From: CAVTWH01 sp963850915
Lineage (GTDB): Bacteria; Actinomycetota; Actinomycetes; Mycobacteriales; Micromonosporaceae
Length of the DNA stretch: 64,000 nucleotides
Reading direction: 5' to 3'
Assembly (NCBI GenBank): GCA_963850915.1
Contig: CAWKND010000012.1
Coordinates: forward strand, 124,001-188,000
Shown: one piece after another, positions 50,509 to 58,127 of the stretch
Numbering within the stretch: the stretch's first letter is position 1
How the letters are laid out: every line of letters starts with the position of its first letter
Translations under genes and position numbers: made by a program
The notes under the pieces: generated by a model
What the model was told of the DNA's origin: nothing
Database searches by the model: none
Seen by the model: the letters and a program-made list of their open reading frames with translations, nothing else

Positions 50509-51348
50509 TCAGCCCTCGTAGCGCTCCGCGTAGGCCGTCCGCGAGCCACACACCGAGGCCCGTGAGCAGGAGCAGCGCGACCCGTCGGCGTCCAACCGTA
50601 CCGTCACCGCGTCCTGCGGTACCGAGTGCCCGACCACCCGCCCGTCGCCTTCGGCCGTGGTCACCCGGGTACCTACCGCCGGCGCGGTCTCGTGGAACTG
50701 CTGGTACAGCGGGTGTTCGTACTTCAGGCAGCACATCAGCCGGCCACAGGCGCCGGAGATGCGCAGCGGATTCAGCGGCAGATCCTGGTCCTTGGCCATC
50801 CGGATGGTCACCGGCTCGAAGTCGGTGAGGAAGGTGGCGCAGCACAGGTCCCGCCCGCACGAGCCGATCCCGCCCTGTACCCGGGCCGAGTCACGGGCCG
50901 AGAGCTGCCGCAGTTCGACCCGGCAGTGCAGGGTGGCGCCCAGGTCGCGGACCAGTGAACGGAAGTCGACGCGGTGCGGCGCGGTGAAGTAGATGGTGGT
51001 ACGCCCGCCGGTGCCACCGGGTACCTCCAGCACGTGGTCCACGGCGACTACCCGCATCGGCAGGTTGTGGTCGCGGATCAGCCGCTTCGCGGCCACCTTG
51101 GCCTCCGCCTTGCGCTTGCGCATCGCCTCGTCCCGGCGCATGTCGTCATCGCCGGCGAGCCCGACCACCTGGGGGAAGCCCGACGTGTCGTCGGAGACCC
51201 ACTGGGCGGCCCAGACGCACTCGGCGACCTCGGGACCGTCCTCGGTGGGTACCAGTACCCGGTCGCCGACCTTCACCTCGAACCCGGCCGGGTCGAGGTA
51301 GAACAGGCGGCCGTAGCGGTTGAAGCTGACGGCGCAGAGCATCCCCAT
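50509..51348 (-). CDS. ricT: PSP1-domain protein (RicT/YaaT-like)
   Basis: A 279-residue PSP1 C-terminal-domain protein, homologous to Bacillus RicT (YaaT), part of a complex that carries [4Fe-4S] clusters and aids RNA maturation. Cluster-type cysteines: GSCGRDLCCATF and SGACGRLMCCLKYEH. The C-terminus adds an Arg/Ser/Cys tail (SRCSCSRASVCGS). TATGGT lies 6 nt before ATG 51348 (leaderless). The holB-tmk genes upstream on the same strand make the familiar ricT-holB-tmk neighbourhood, here split by WXG100-like genes. Confidence 0.93.
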   Translation of the reverse strand: MGMLCAVSFNRYGRLFYLDPAGFEVKVGDRVLVPTEDGPEVAECVWAAQWVSDDTSGFPQVVGLAGDDDMRRDEAMRKRKAEAKVAAKRLIRDHNLPMRVVAVDHVLEVPGGTGGRTTIYFTAPHRVDFRSLVRDLGATLHCRVELRQLSARDSARVQGGIGSCGRDLCCATFLTDFEPVTIRMAKDQDLPLNPLRISGACGRLMCCLKYEHPLYQQFHETAPAVGTRVTTAEGDGRVVGHSVPQDAVTVRLDADGSRCSCSRASVCGSRTAYAERYEG

Positions 51349-51443
51349 CGGCACACCATAGCCCCGGCCCATCGATATGTCCCGGGCCGGAGCTGCCCCG
51401 GCTGCCGGCCGGCGCAGCGCCGGGGTTCACGGGAAACGTGCTG

Positions 51444-52113
51444 CTAGAACTCGATTACCGTGGGAGCGCCGCCACTGCTGACCGGCGTGACCGTGGGTGC
51501 GCCGAGCTCGTCGAGCCGGCCGGCCCACTGGGCGTGCAGGGCGTACCCGGCGTCGACCGCCTCCAGTACCGCCGCGAGTACGTGCGCCGCGATACTCGCC
51601 GCCGCCAGGCTCACAGCCGCGTCCGACTGTGCTCCCAGCTCCAGCCCCGGACCCAGCCAGCCGTACCGTCGCCGTCTCCCGGCTGCCCAGGCACTCGGCG
51701 ACCGCTCCGGCCAACGCCCGTCGGGTGGCACTGAGCCAGCCCGCGGCGGCCATCGCGTAGTCGGCGCTGGCCGCCAGCCGCCCGCTGATCTGGTCGACCT
51801 GGCTCACCGCCGCCGACCACTGGGCAGCGAACCCGTCTGCCGCCTGCCCGCTCCACCCGGCCACCCCGGGGATGGCGTCCACGGCCCGGTCGAGCGTACG
51901 AGCCTGCCCGCGCAGCTCGTCCCCGGCCGCCACGAGCAGCCCCGGATCGGTGGCCAACAGGTGCTCCAGGATGTCGCCCGGGAGCGCACCGGCGCGGCGC
52001 AGCAGCGGCCATACCGGGTCATCGGCCGGGGCTCCGCCGGCGGCGAGCACACTCTCCACCCGGCGCAGCAGATCGAGACCAGGCTCCGCCACCTGATCCA
52101 GCAGGTCGCTCAC
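51444..52113 (-). pseudogene. WXG100-like/ESX-type helical protein with one frameshift
   Basis: GTG 52113 (VSDLLDQVAEPGLDLLRR) overlaps the stop of the 101-residue gene upstream. A helical hairpin with WSGQAADGFAAQWSA (W-x-G) follows, and the sequence continues in another frame after about 51655 (LGAQSDAAVSLAAASIAAHVLAAVLEAVDAGYALHAQWAGRLDELG) to 51444. One indel in the GGCTGGGTCCGGGG region accounts for it (670 nt = 3n+1). Likely a type VII-secreted or membrane-associated partner of the gene upstream; a sequencing error is a real alternative. Confidence 0.65.
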
Positions 52114-52415
52114 CCCGCCTCCCGGTGGTGTGCCTGGTGCGCGCTGTCTTCGGCGTCGGCGTAGTTGGCTGCCGCCTGGCGTACCGCACCGGCCAGGTCG
52201 GCGAGGCGGGCGCTGTGGGCTGCCGTCTCCCGTTCCCGGGCGGCGAGGCCGGTACGCCACTGCTCGGCAAGCGCACCGCCGGCCGCGAACAGCGCCCCCG
52301 GCCCGTCGGCGGCGAACGCCCGGGAGCCCGGATCGGCGGCCCGGAGGTGCCCGGCTGCCCCGGTCAGCTCGTCACCGAGCGCGGCGACCCGGGCGGCGAC
52401 ATCGGCCAACTCCAT
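52110..52415 (-). CDS. EspC/WXG100-like small helical protein
   Basis: A 101-residue two-helix protein (ADVAARVAALGDELTGAAGHL; WRTGLAARERETAAHSARLADLAGAVRQAAANYADAE) resembling EspC-type type VII secretion targets, with a Y-A-D-A-E ending close to the Y-x-x-x-D/E export signal. Overlaps the next gene by 4 nt (GTGA). No ESX core genes (eccC, eccD) are in the window, so secretion is inferred. Confidence 0.72.
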   Translation of the reverse strand: MELADVAARVAALGDELTGAAGHLRAADPGSRAFAADGPGALFAAGGALAEQWRTGLAARERETAAHSARLADLAGAVRQAAANYADAEDSAHQAHHREAG

Positions 52416-52496
52416 CGATCTCTCCTGTCCTCGTCCCGACCACGGTTCCCGACGTTGCTGTTGCTGCTCTCCAAGGGGGAGATGCTCCGGGCCGGG

Positions 52497-52814
52497 TCAG
52501 CGGAGCGTCTGGCTACCGAAGGTCTCGGACTCCAGCCGCTCCCGGGCCCAGCGGGCGGCGTCCGCGGCCGAGGTCACCGCCTCGGTCACCGACCGGGACA
52601 GCTCGGTGCTGCTGCGCCCGCTGAGTGCCCCGACGATGGTGACCGCGTGGATCGTCCCGTCGGCGCCCACCCGTACCTCGACCAGGCCGTCCCGCGAGTT
52701 CACCGTCACCTCGACGTCGCGTACCGCCTTGTCGAACTCGGCGCGTACAGCGTCCAGGCGTTGGTAGCGCTCGATTGCCGCCTCGATGAACGCCTCATCG
52801 ATCTCCCGCGCCAC
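52497..52814 (-). CDS. YbaB/EbfC-type DNA-binding protein
   Basis: A 105-residue YbaB/EbfC-like protein: AIERYQRLDAVRAEFDKAVRDVEVTVNSRDGLVEVRVGADGTIHAVTI is the typical pincer-domain pattern. Instead of the copy beside recR, this one belongs to the WXG100-associated type found in actinobacteria. GGGGAGGGG 7 nt before GTG 52814 sets the start (the ATG frame at 52862 is too long). It is upstream of the EspC-like pair on the same strand. Confidence 0.85.
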   Translation of the reverse strand: MAREIDEAFIEAAIERYQRLDAVRAEFDKAVRDVEVTVNSRDGLVEVRVGADGTIHAVTIVGALSGRSSTELSRSVTEAVTSAADAARWARERLESETFGSQTLR

Positions 52815-52983
52815 GCCGGATCCCCTCCCCAGTTTCAAGCCACCCAGCCGGATGTACGGCACCGCAGTGCACCCGAATCAATGGCCCGCGCCGACCGTAC
52901 GGCACCTGAGGGTAGCCGGGAAAGTGTGACGTGTGTGCCTGTGGATAACCGTTCCCTCGGCGCCGCCAACGCCCAAGACAGGG

Positions 52984-54198
52984 TCAGCCGCGCCACAGGG
53001 CGAGCATCATCGCCTCCACGGCGATCAGCGGCTTGACGTTCAACTCGATCGCTTCGCGGCAGGCCAGTACCGCCGAGAGCCGGCGCAGCGCGCTCTCCGG
53101 CGTCCAGCTGGTGGCGGCCCGGGCGGCGTTGTCCACGGCGTCCAGGTGTACCGGGGGGACGGGCGCGGCGAGGGTACGCAGCAGCACGTCCCGGTAGAAG
53201 CCGGCCAGGTCGACCAGGGCGCGGTCGAGGGCGTCCCGTTTGGTACGGGTGGCCCGCGCCTTCTGCTGCTTGGCGAGTTCGGTGAGCGCGCCGGCCATGC
53301 CGCGAGTCGCGCTGGACGCGCCCTTGCCGGTACCCCCGGCTCCCAAAGCGGTCTCCAGCTCGCCGCGCTCCCGGGTGTCGAGTTCGCCGGTGCTCGCGTC
53401 GGCCTCGACGTCGGTCGCCGCGATCAGCGCGGCGGCCGCGTCGAAGCAGGCGCCGATGCCGGTGAGCTGGCGCGGGATGGCCAGCACCGCCTCCCGGCGG
53501 GTACGCGACTGCGGGTCGCGGGCCAGCCGGCGGGCGCGGCCGACGTGCCCCTGCGCCGCGGCGGCCGCCCAGGCCGCGACATCGGCGGAGGTACCGTCCC
53601 GGCTCACCAGCACCCCGGCCACGGCCTCGGCAGAGGGCTGCACCAGGGGTACCACCCGGCAGCGCGACCGGATCGTCACCGGTACGTCGTCCGGGTGGTC
53701 GGACGGCGCACAGAGCAGGAAAACGGTACGCGGCGACGGCTCCTCAACGGCTTTGAGCAGGGCGTTGGCGGCCCGTTCACTGAGCCGGTCGGCGTCCTCG
53801 ATGATCACGATCTGCCACCGGCCGCCGGACGGTCGACCGGCCGCCCGCAGTACCAGCTCACGCATGTGCGCGACCGCGATGGTCAGCCCCTCGGGTACCA
53901 CCAGCCGTACGTCGGCGTGCGTACCGGTCAGCGTCGTGTGACACCCGGCGCAGGCGCCGCAGCCGGTGCCGTACTCGCACTCCAGCGCCGCCGCGAACGC
54001 CCGCGCCGCGACCGAGCGCCCCGACCCGGGGGGCCCGGTGAACAGCCAGGCGTGCGTCATGGCCGCGCGGTCCAGCCCGTCGCTGGTGGCACCGTGGCTG
54101 GCCGGATCGGCCACCACCTGTGCCGCCGCGTGGGCCGCCCGGCGCAGCGTCGCCTCCGCGCGCGGCTGGCCGACCATGGCGGCGAAGACGTCGGCCAT
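52984..54198 (-). CDS. holB: DNA polymerase III delta' subunit
   Basis: A 404-residue clamp-loader subunit. AAA+ core: WLFTGPPGSGRSVAARAFA (Walker A), CGTGCGACAGC-like zinc cysteines (C-x8-C-x2-C-x2-C near residue 75), VIIEDADRLSERAANALLKAVEEP (Walker B and sensor region), and SRCRVVPL (S-R-C). It loads the beta clamp with tau and delta. Immediately follows MFS-tmk (1-nt overlap, TGA/ATG), the normal tmk-holB operon. Confidence 0.95.
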   Translation of the reverse strand: MADVFAAMVGQPRAEATLRRAAHAAAQVVADPASHGATSDGLDRAAMTHAWLFTGPPGSGRSVAARAFAAALECEYGTGCGACAGCHTTLTGTHADVRLVVPEGLTIAVAHMRELVLRAAGRPSGGRWQIVIIEDADRLSERAANALLKAVEEPSPRTVFLLCAPSDHPDDVPVTIRSRCRVVPLVQPSAEAVAGVLVSRDGTSADVAAWAAAAAQGHVGRARRLARDPQSRTRREAVLAIPRQLTGIGACFDAAAALIAATDVEADASTGELDTRERGELETALGAGGTGKGASSATRGMAGALTELAKQQKARATRTKRDALDRALVDLAGFYRDVLLRTLAAPVPPVHLDAVDNAARAATSWTPESALRRLSAVLACREAIELNVKPLIAVEAMMLALWRG

Positions 54199-56726
54199 CA
54201 GACGCGGCTGTCCACGTCGGCCGCCGGCTGGCTGACCGGCTCCCGGCTGCCGTACGGCTGCGCCGGGTCACCGTACGGCTGGCCGAAAGGGTCGGCGGGT
54301 ACCGGCCCGAGCAGCCGGTCCACCCGGGAGTCCACTTCCGCGCCGACGCTCGCCGGTGGCCGGGCGGCATCCACCACCAGGTACCGGCCGGGATCGGCGG
54401 CGGCCAGGTCGAGGAAGGCGTACCGGACGCGCTCGTGGAACGGCAGCGCCTCGCCCTCCAGCCGGTCCGGTTCACCACCCCGGTGCTCCACCCGGCGCAG
54501 TCCGATCGACGGGTCCACGTCGAGCAGTACCACCAGGTCCGGCTTCAGCCCGCCGGTCGCCCACTTGGACAGCCAGCTCACCTGGTCGACCGGGAGGGTA
54601 CGGCCGGCGCCCTGGTAGGCCAGTGACGAGTCGATGTACCGGTCGCTGACCACGATCGCGCCCCGGTCCAGGGCCGGCCGGATCACGGTGGCCACGTGGT
54701 GCGCCCGGTCGGCGGCGTAGAGCAGTGCCTCGGCGCGCGGCGCGATGCCCCCGGGTCCGCTCTCCAGCAGCAGCGCCCGGATGTGCGTACCCACGTCGGT
54801 CGCGCCCGGCTCGCGGGTGACCACGACGTCCCGGCCCTGCGCCCGCAGCCGGTCGGCGAGCCGGTGTACCTGCGTCGACTTGCCGGCCCCCTCGCCGCCC
54901 TCGAAGACCACGAACCGCCCGGCCTGCTGGTGCAGTCCCTCGTGCATGGCGAGCGGCCGGCCGCGCATCGAGCCCCAGACGTCGGCCAGGATGGGTACCC
55001 CCGGCTTGTCGTCCATCTGCCGGAAGGCGGCGATCCCGGCGATCACGCCGAGCGCGCCGGCGATCAGCAGCAGCAGCCGGGAGGTGGAGATGGAGAAGCC
55101 GGCGATGCCACGGGAGCCGCCGAAACCACTGAGCGCGCTGGCCACCGAGATGGTCAACAGCAGCGACACCTGGGTACCGGTCTGGATGAACGCGAAGACC
55201 CGGCCGCGTACGTCGTCGGTGACCTCGCTGTAGAGCAGCGTGGTACCGGACAGGAACGCCATCCCCGCGCCGACCCCGACGCCGACCCCGGCGACCACCG
55301 CGATGGACAGGTGGAAGGCGATCGCCAGTACCCCGACCGACAGCGCGGCGAGCACGATGGACAGGCCGAACCAGCGGCGCCGGGACAGCGCGCCGACGAA
55401 CTTCGGGCCGGCCACGATGCCCACCCCGAGGCCGACGAAGAGCACCGCGAACAGCAGGTAGAACGCCGAGTCACCGGCGGCCAGCGAGCGGGTGTAGAAG
55501 GTGGCTGAGCCGATCACCACGCCGGCGCAGCCGAACGCGCCGAAGATGCCGAGTACCAGCCCGCGTACCAGTGGCGTCTTCGTCACGTAGGACCAGCCGA
55601 TGGCCAGCTCGCGCAGCATGCTCGGCTTCTTCGCCGGCCGGGTGACGGCCCGCCCGCTGATCTCCTTGATCCCGAAGAACACCACGAACGCGGTGGCCAG
55701 GAAGGTGAGCGCGTCGAAGTACAGCGCGATATGTGTCGGATTGACCGGGCTGTCGTTGGATGACGTGTAGAGCTTGTTGATGATCGTGGTGGCCGACGCC
55801 AGTACCAGGCCGGCGACCACCGGAGTGACGCCGTAGGTGGTGGCGAGGGTGAGTTGGTTGGCGACCTCCAGCCGCGCCTTGGGCAGCAGGTTCGGGACCG
55901 CCGCCTCCTTCGCCGGCGCCCAGGCCATCTGTACCGACTCGATGACGAAGGTGGCGATGCTGGCCCACACGATGACCAGCTTCGGGTCGGTGGTCAGCAG
56001 GGTGATTCCGGGGATAGAAGCAAAAAAGACAAACCGGATAAGATCACAAACCACCATCGTGTACCGGCGGTCCCACCGGTCCGCGATCACGCCCGCGAGC
56101 GGCCCGAGTACCAGTGCCGGCAGCATCCGGACGGCCACCACGGAGCCGAACGCGACGCCCTTCGCGGCCGAGCCGGTGACCTGCTGCTGGGCCAGCGTGC
56201 TGGTAGCCAGCAGGCCCAGCCAGTCGCCGAGCGAGGAGAGCCCGAGGACCAGCCACAGCCGCCGGAACGCGCGTACCCGCAGCAGGCCCTTGAGCGCGTT
56301 GGCTCCGCCCCCCGCGTCGTCTCCAGCACTCTGCGTGCCAGCTGGTTCGTCGGCCGGTGGTTCACCGGCCCCCGACTCACCGGCGGCCGACCCGGCAGCG
56401 GCCGACTCGACAGCGATCTTCTCGGCAGCGACGGACTCGGCGGCGAGCGATTCGATGGCCAGCGCGTCGGCCCCGAGCGACTCGGCAGCGGGTCCGACGG
56501 CGGCCGCTTCGGCCCCCGATCCGGCAGCCGGCGCACCGGCGCCCGGCTCTTCAGCGGCCGGCAGACCCGTCCCGGCGGCCGGCTCGGTCCACATGGTCGA
56601 CTCGATCCGGGCAGCCTGGTCGGTCCGGGCGGTCGGTCCGCCGGCCCCGGGGACCTGGGACTCGCTTGCGATGGCCGCACCTCCGACCGGGTTGACGCCC
56701 GGGAACCCCGCCCCGGACCCGTTCAC
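54198..56726 (-). CDS. tmk: MFS transporter fused to dTMP kinase
   Basis: An 842-residue fusion known in several actinobacteria. Residues 1-145 are a disordered Ala/Glu/Ser/Pro tail, 150-600 are a 12-helix MFS module (SSLGDWLGLLATSTL, PLAGVIADRWDRRYTMV), and the rest is thymidylate kinase: FVVFEGGEGAGKSTQVHRLADRL (P-loop), REPGATDVG, DRYIDSSLAYQGAGR (D-R-Y/H), DVDPSIGLRR. It makes dTDP from dTMP for DNA synthesis. GTG 56726 is chosen; TTG 56735 is also in frame. A C-terminal Pro/Gln/Tyr tail precedes holB. Confidence 0.9.
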   Translation of the reverse strand: MNGSGAGFPGVNPVGGAAIASESQVPGAGGPTARTDQAARIESTMWTEPAAGTGLPAAEEPGAGAPAAGSGAEAAAVGPAAESLGADALAIESLAAESVAAEKIAVESAAAGSAAGESGAGEPPADEPAGTQSAGDDAGGGANALKGLLRVRAFRRLWLVLGLSSLGDWLGLLATSTLAQQQVTGSAAKGVAFGSVVAVRMLPALVLGPLAGVIADRWDRRYTMVVCDLIRFVFFASIPGITLLTTDPKLVIVWASIATFVIESVQMAWAPAKEAAVPNLLPKARLEVANQLTLATTYGVTPVVAGLVLASATTIINKLYTSSNDSPVNPTHIALYFDALTFLATAFVVFFGIKEISGRAVTRPAKKPSMLRELAIGWSYVTKTPLVRGLVLGIFGAFGCAGVVIGSATFYTRSLAAGDSAFYLLFAVLFVGLGVGIVAGPKFVGALSRRRWFGLSIVLAALSVGVLAIAFHLSIAVVAGVGVGVGAGMAFLSGTTLLYSEVTDDVRGRVFAFIQTGTQVSLLLTISVASALSGFGGSRGIAGFSISTSRLLLLIAGALGVIAGIAAFRQMDDKPGVPILADVWGSMRGRPLAMHEGLHQQAGRFVVFEGGEGAGKSTQVHRLADRLRAQGRDVVVTREPGATDVGTHIRALLLESGPGGIAPRAEALLYAADRAHHVATVIRPALDRGAIVVSDRYIDSSLAYQGAGRTLPVDQVSWLSKWATGGLKPDLVVLLDVDPSIGLRRVEHRGGEPDRLEGEALPFHERVRYAFLDLAAADPGRYLVVDAARPPASVGAEVDSRVDRLLGPVPADPFGQPYGDPAQPYGSREPVSQPAADVDSRV

Positions 56727-56852
56727 TCTAGCCAAACCGCTGGTGGCGTCGCTGCACGGCTCTCGACCGCGCGCTCAGCAGAAACACAGCTGGAGCAAAA
56801 GTTGATGCGAAAGTCTTTCGCGTTATCGCCGGTACCCGCTACCGTGCAAAAC

Positions 56853-58082
56853 GTGCCTTCTGCCACCGTGAGTACCGCCCAGGGCCGCGCCAGCCGGCGC
56901 AGCCGGTACGACCACGCGACGGCGGCGCTCGACACGCCACTGGCACTGGTTGATCTCGATGCTTTCGACGCCAACGCCGCTGCCCTGGTCGCCCGCGCGG
57001 CCGGTAAGCCACTGCGGGTGGCGAGCAAGTCGGTACGCTGCCGCGAGCTGCTGCGCCGGGTACTGGCCACGCCCGGTTGGCACGGGGTGATGGCCTACAC
57101 GCTGCCCGAGGCGCTGTGGCTGGTACGCACCGGAGTCAGCGACGACGTACTGCTCGCCTACCCGACCACCGACCGGGCGGCCCTGGCCGAGCTGGCCGCC
57201 GACCCGACGCTCGCCGCTTGCGTGTCGATCGTCGTGGACTCGCCTGCGCACCTCGACTTCATCGACTCGGTCGTACCGCCGACCCAGCGCGCCCCGATCC
57301 GGCTCTGCCTCGAACTGGACGCCTCCTGGCGACCGCTGCACGGGCGGCTGCACGTGGGGGTACGCCGCTCGCCGGTACACAGCGCGGCCCAGGCCGGTGC
57401 GTTGGCCCGGACGATCACCAGCCGGCCCGGCTTCGTCCTGGCCGGCGTGATGTCCTACGAGGCACAGATCGCCGGGCTGGGCGACCGGCCGGCCGGCTCA
57501 CCACTGCGCGGCGCGGCGATCCGGCTCATGCAGCGCTACTCGCTCACCGAGCTGGTCGCCCGCCGGGGAGCCGCCATCGCGGCCGTGCGGGAGCACGCCG
57601 ACCTGGCTTTCGTCAACGGTGGGGGTACCGGCAGCGTGTCCCGGACCGCCGCCGACCCGGCCGTCACCGAGATCGCCGCCGGTTCGGGGCTCTACGGACC
57701 GCTGCTCTTCGACGCGTACCAGTCGTGGCGCCCGGAGCCGGCCGCGTTCTTCGGCCTGTCGGTCGTACGCCGCCCCGGTCCCGGGCTCGCCACCGTACTG
57801 GGTGGCGGCTGGATCGCCTCCGGGCCGGCCGAGCGCACCCGCCAGCCGGTACCGTGGCTGCCGGCCGGGCTGCGTACCCTCCCGATGGAGGGGGCCGGCG
57901 AGGTACAGACGCCGCTGACCGGGCCGGCCGCCGACGGGCTGCGGATCGGCGACCGGGTGTGGTTCCGGCACGCCAAGGCGGGCGAATTGAGCGAGCACGT
58001 CAACGACCTGCAGCTGGTGAGCGGCGACCAGCACATCGGCACAGTCCCGACATACCGTGGCGAGCAGGTCGCATTTCTCTAG
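56853..58082 (+). CDS. PLP-dependent amino-acid deaminase/aldolase (DSD1-like)
   Basis: A 409-residue fold-type III PLP enzyme with an alanine-racemase-like N-terminal barrel. ALVDLDAFDANAAALVARA and RVASKSVRCRELLRRVL place the PLP lysine in V-A-S-K-S; the D-threonine aldolase/D-serine dehydratase-like C-terminal beta domain ends with H-x-x-H-type metal residues (FRHAKAGELSEHVNDL). Substrate may be a D-amino acid. TACCGT 7 nt before GTG 56853 (leaderless). Divergent from MFS-tmk. Confidence 0.85.
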   Translation: MPSATVSTAQGRASRRSRYDHATAALDTPLALVDLDAFDANAAALVARAAGKPLRVASKSVRCRELLRRVLATPGWHGVMAYTLPEALWLVRTGVSDDVLLAYPTTDRAALAELAADPTLAACVSIVVDSPAHLDFIDSVVPPTQRAPIRLCLELDASWRPLHGRLHVGVRRSPVHSAAQAGALARTITSRPGFVLAGVMSYEAQIAGLGDRPAGSPLRGAAIRLMQRYSLTELVARRGAAIAAVREHADLAFVNGGGTGSVSRTAADPAVTEIAAGSGLYGPLLFDAYQSWRPEPAAFFGLSVVRRPGPGLATVLGGGWIASGPAERTRQPVPWLPAGLRTLPMEGAGEVQTPLTGPAADGLRIGDRVWFRHAKAGELSEHVNDLQLVSGDQHIGTVPTYRGEQVAFL

Positions 58083-58127
58083 GCGCGGGACATCGCCCAG
58101 ATTGCCACAGGTCACTACGCTCAGCTC

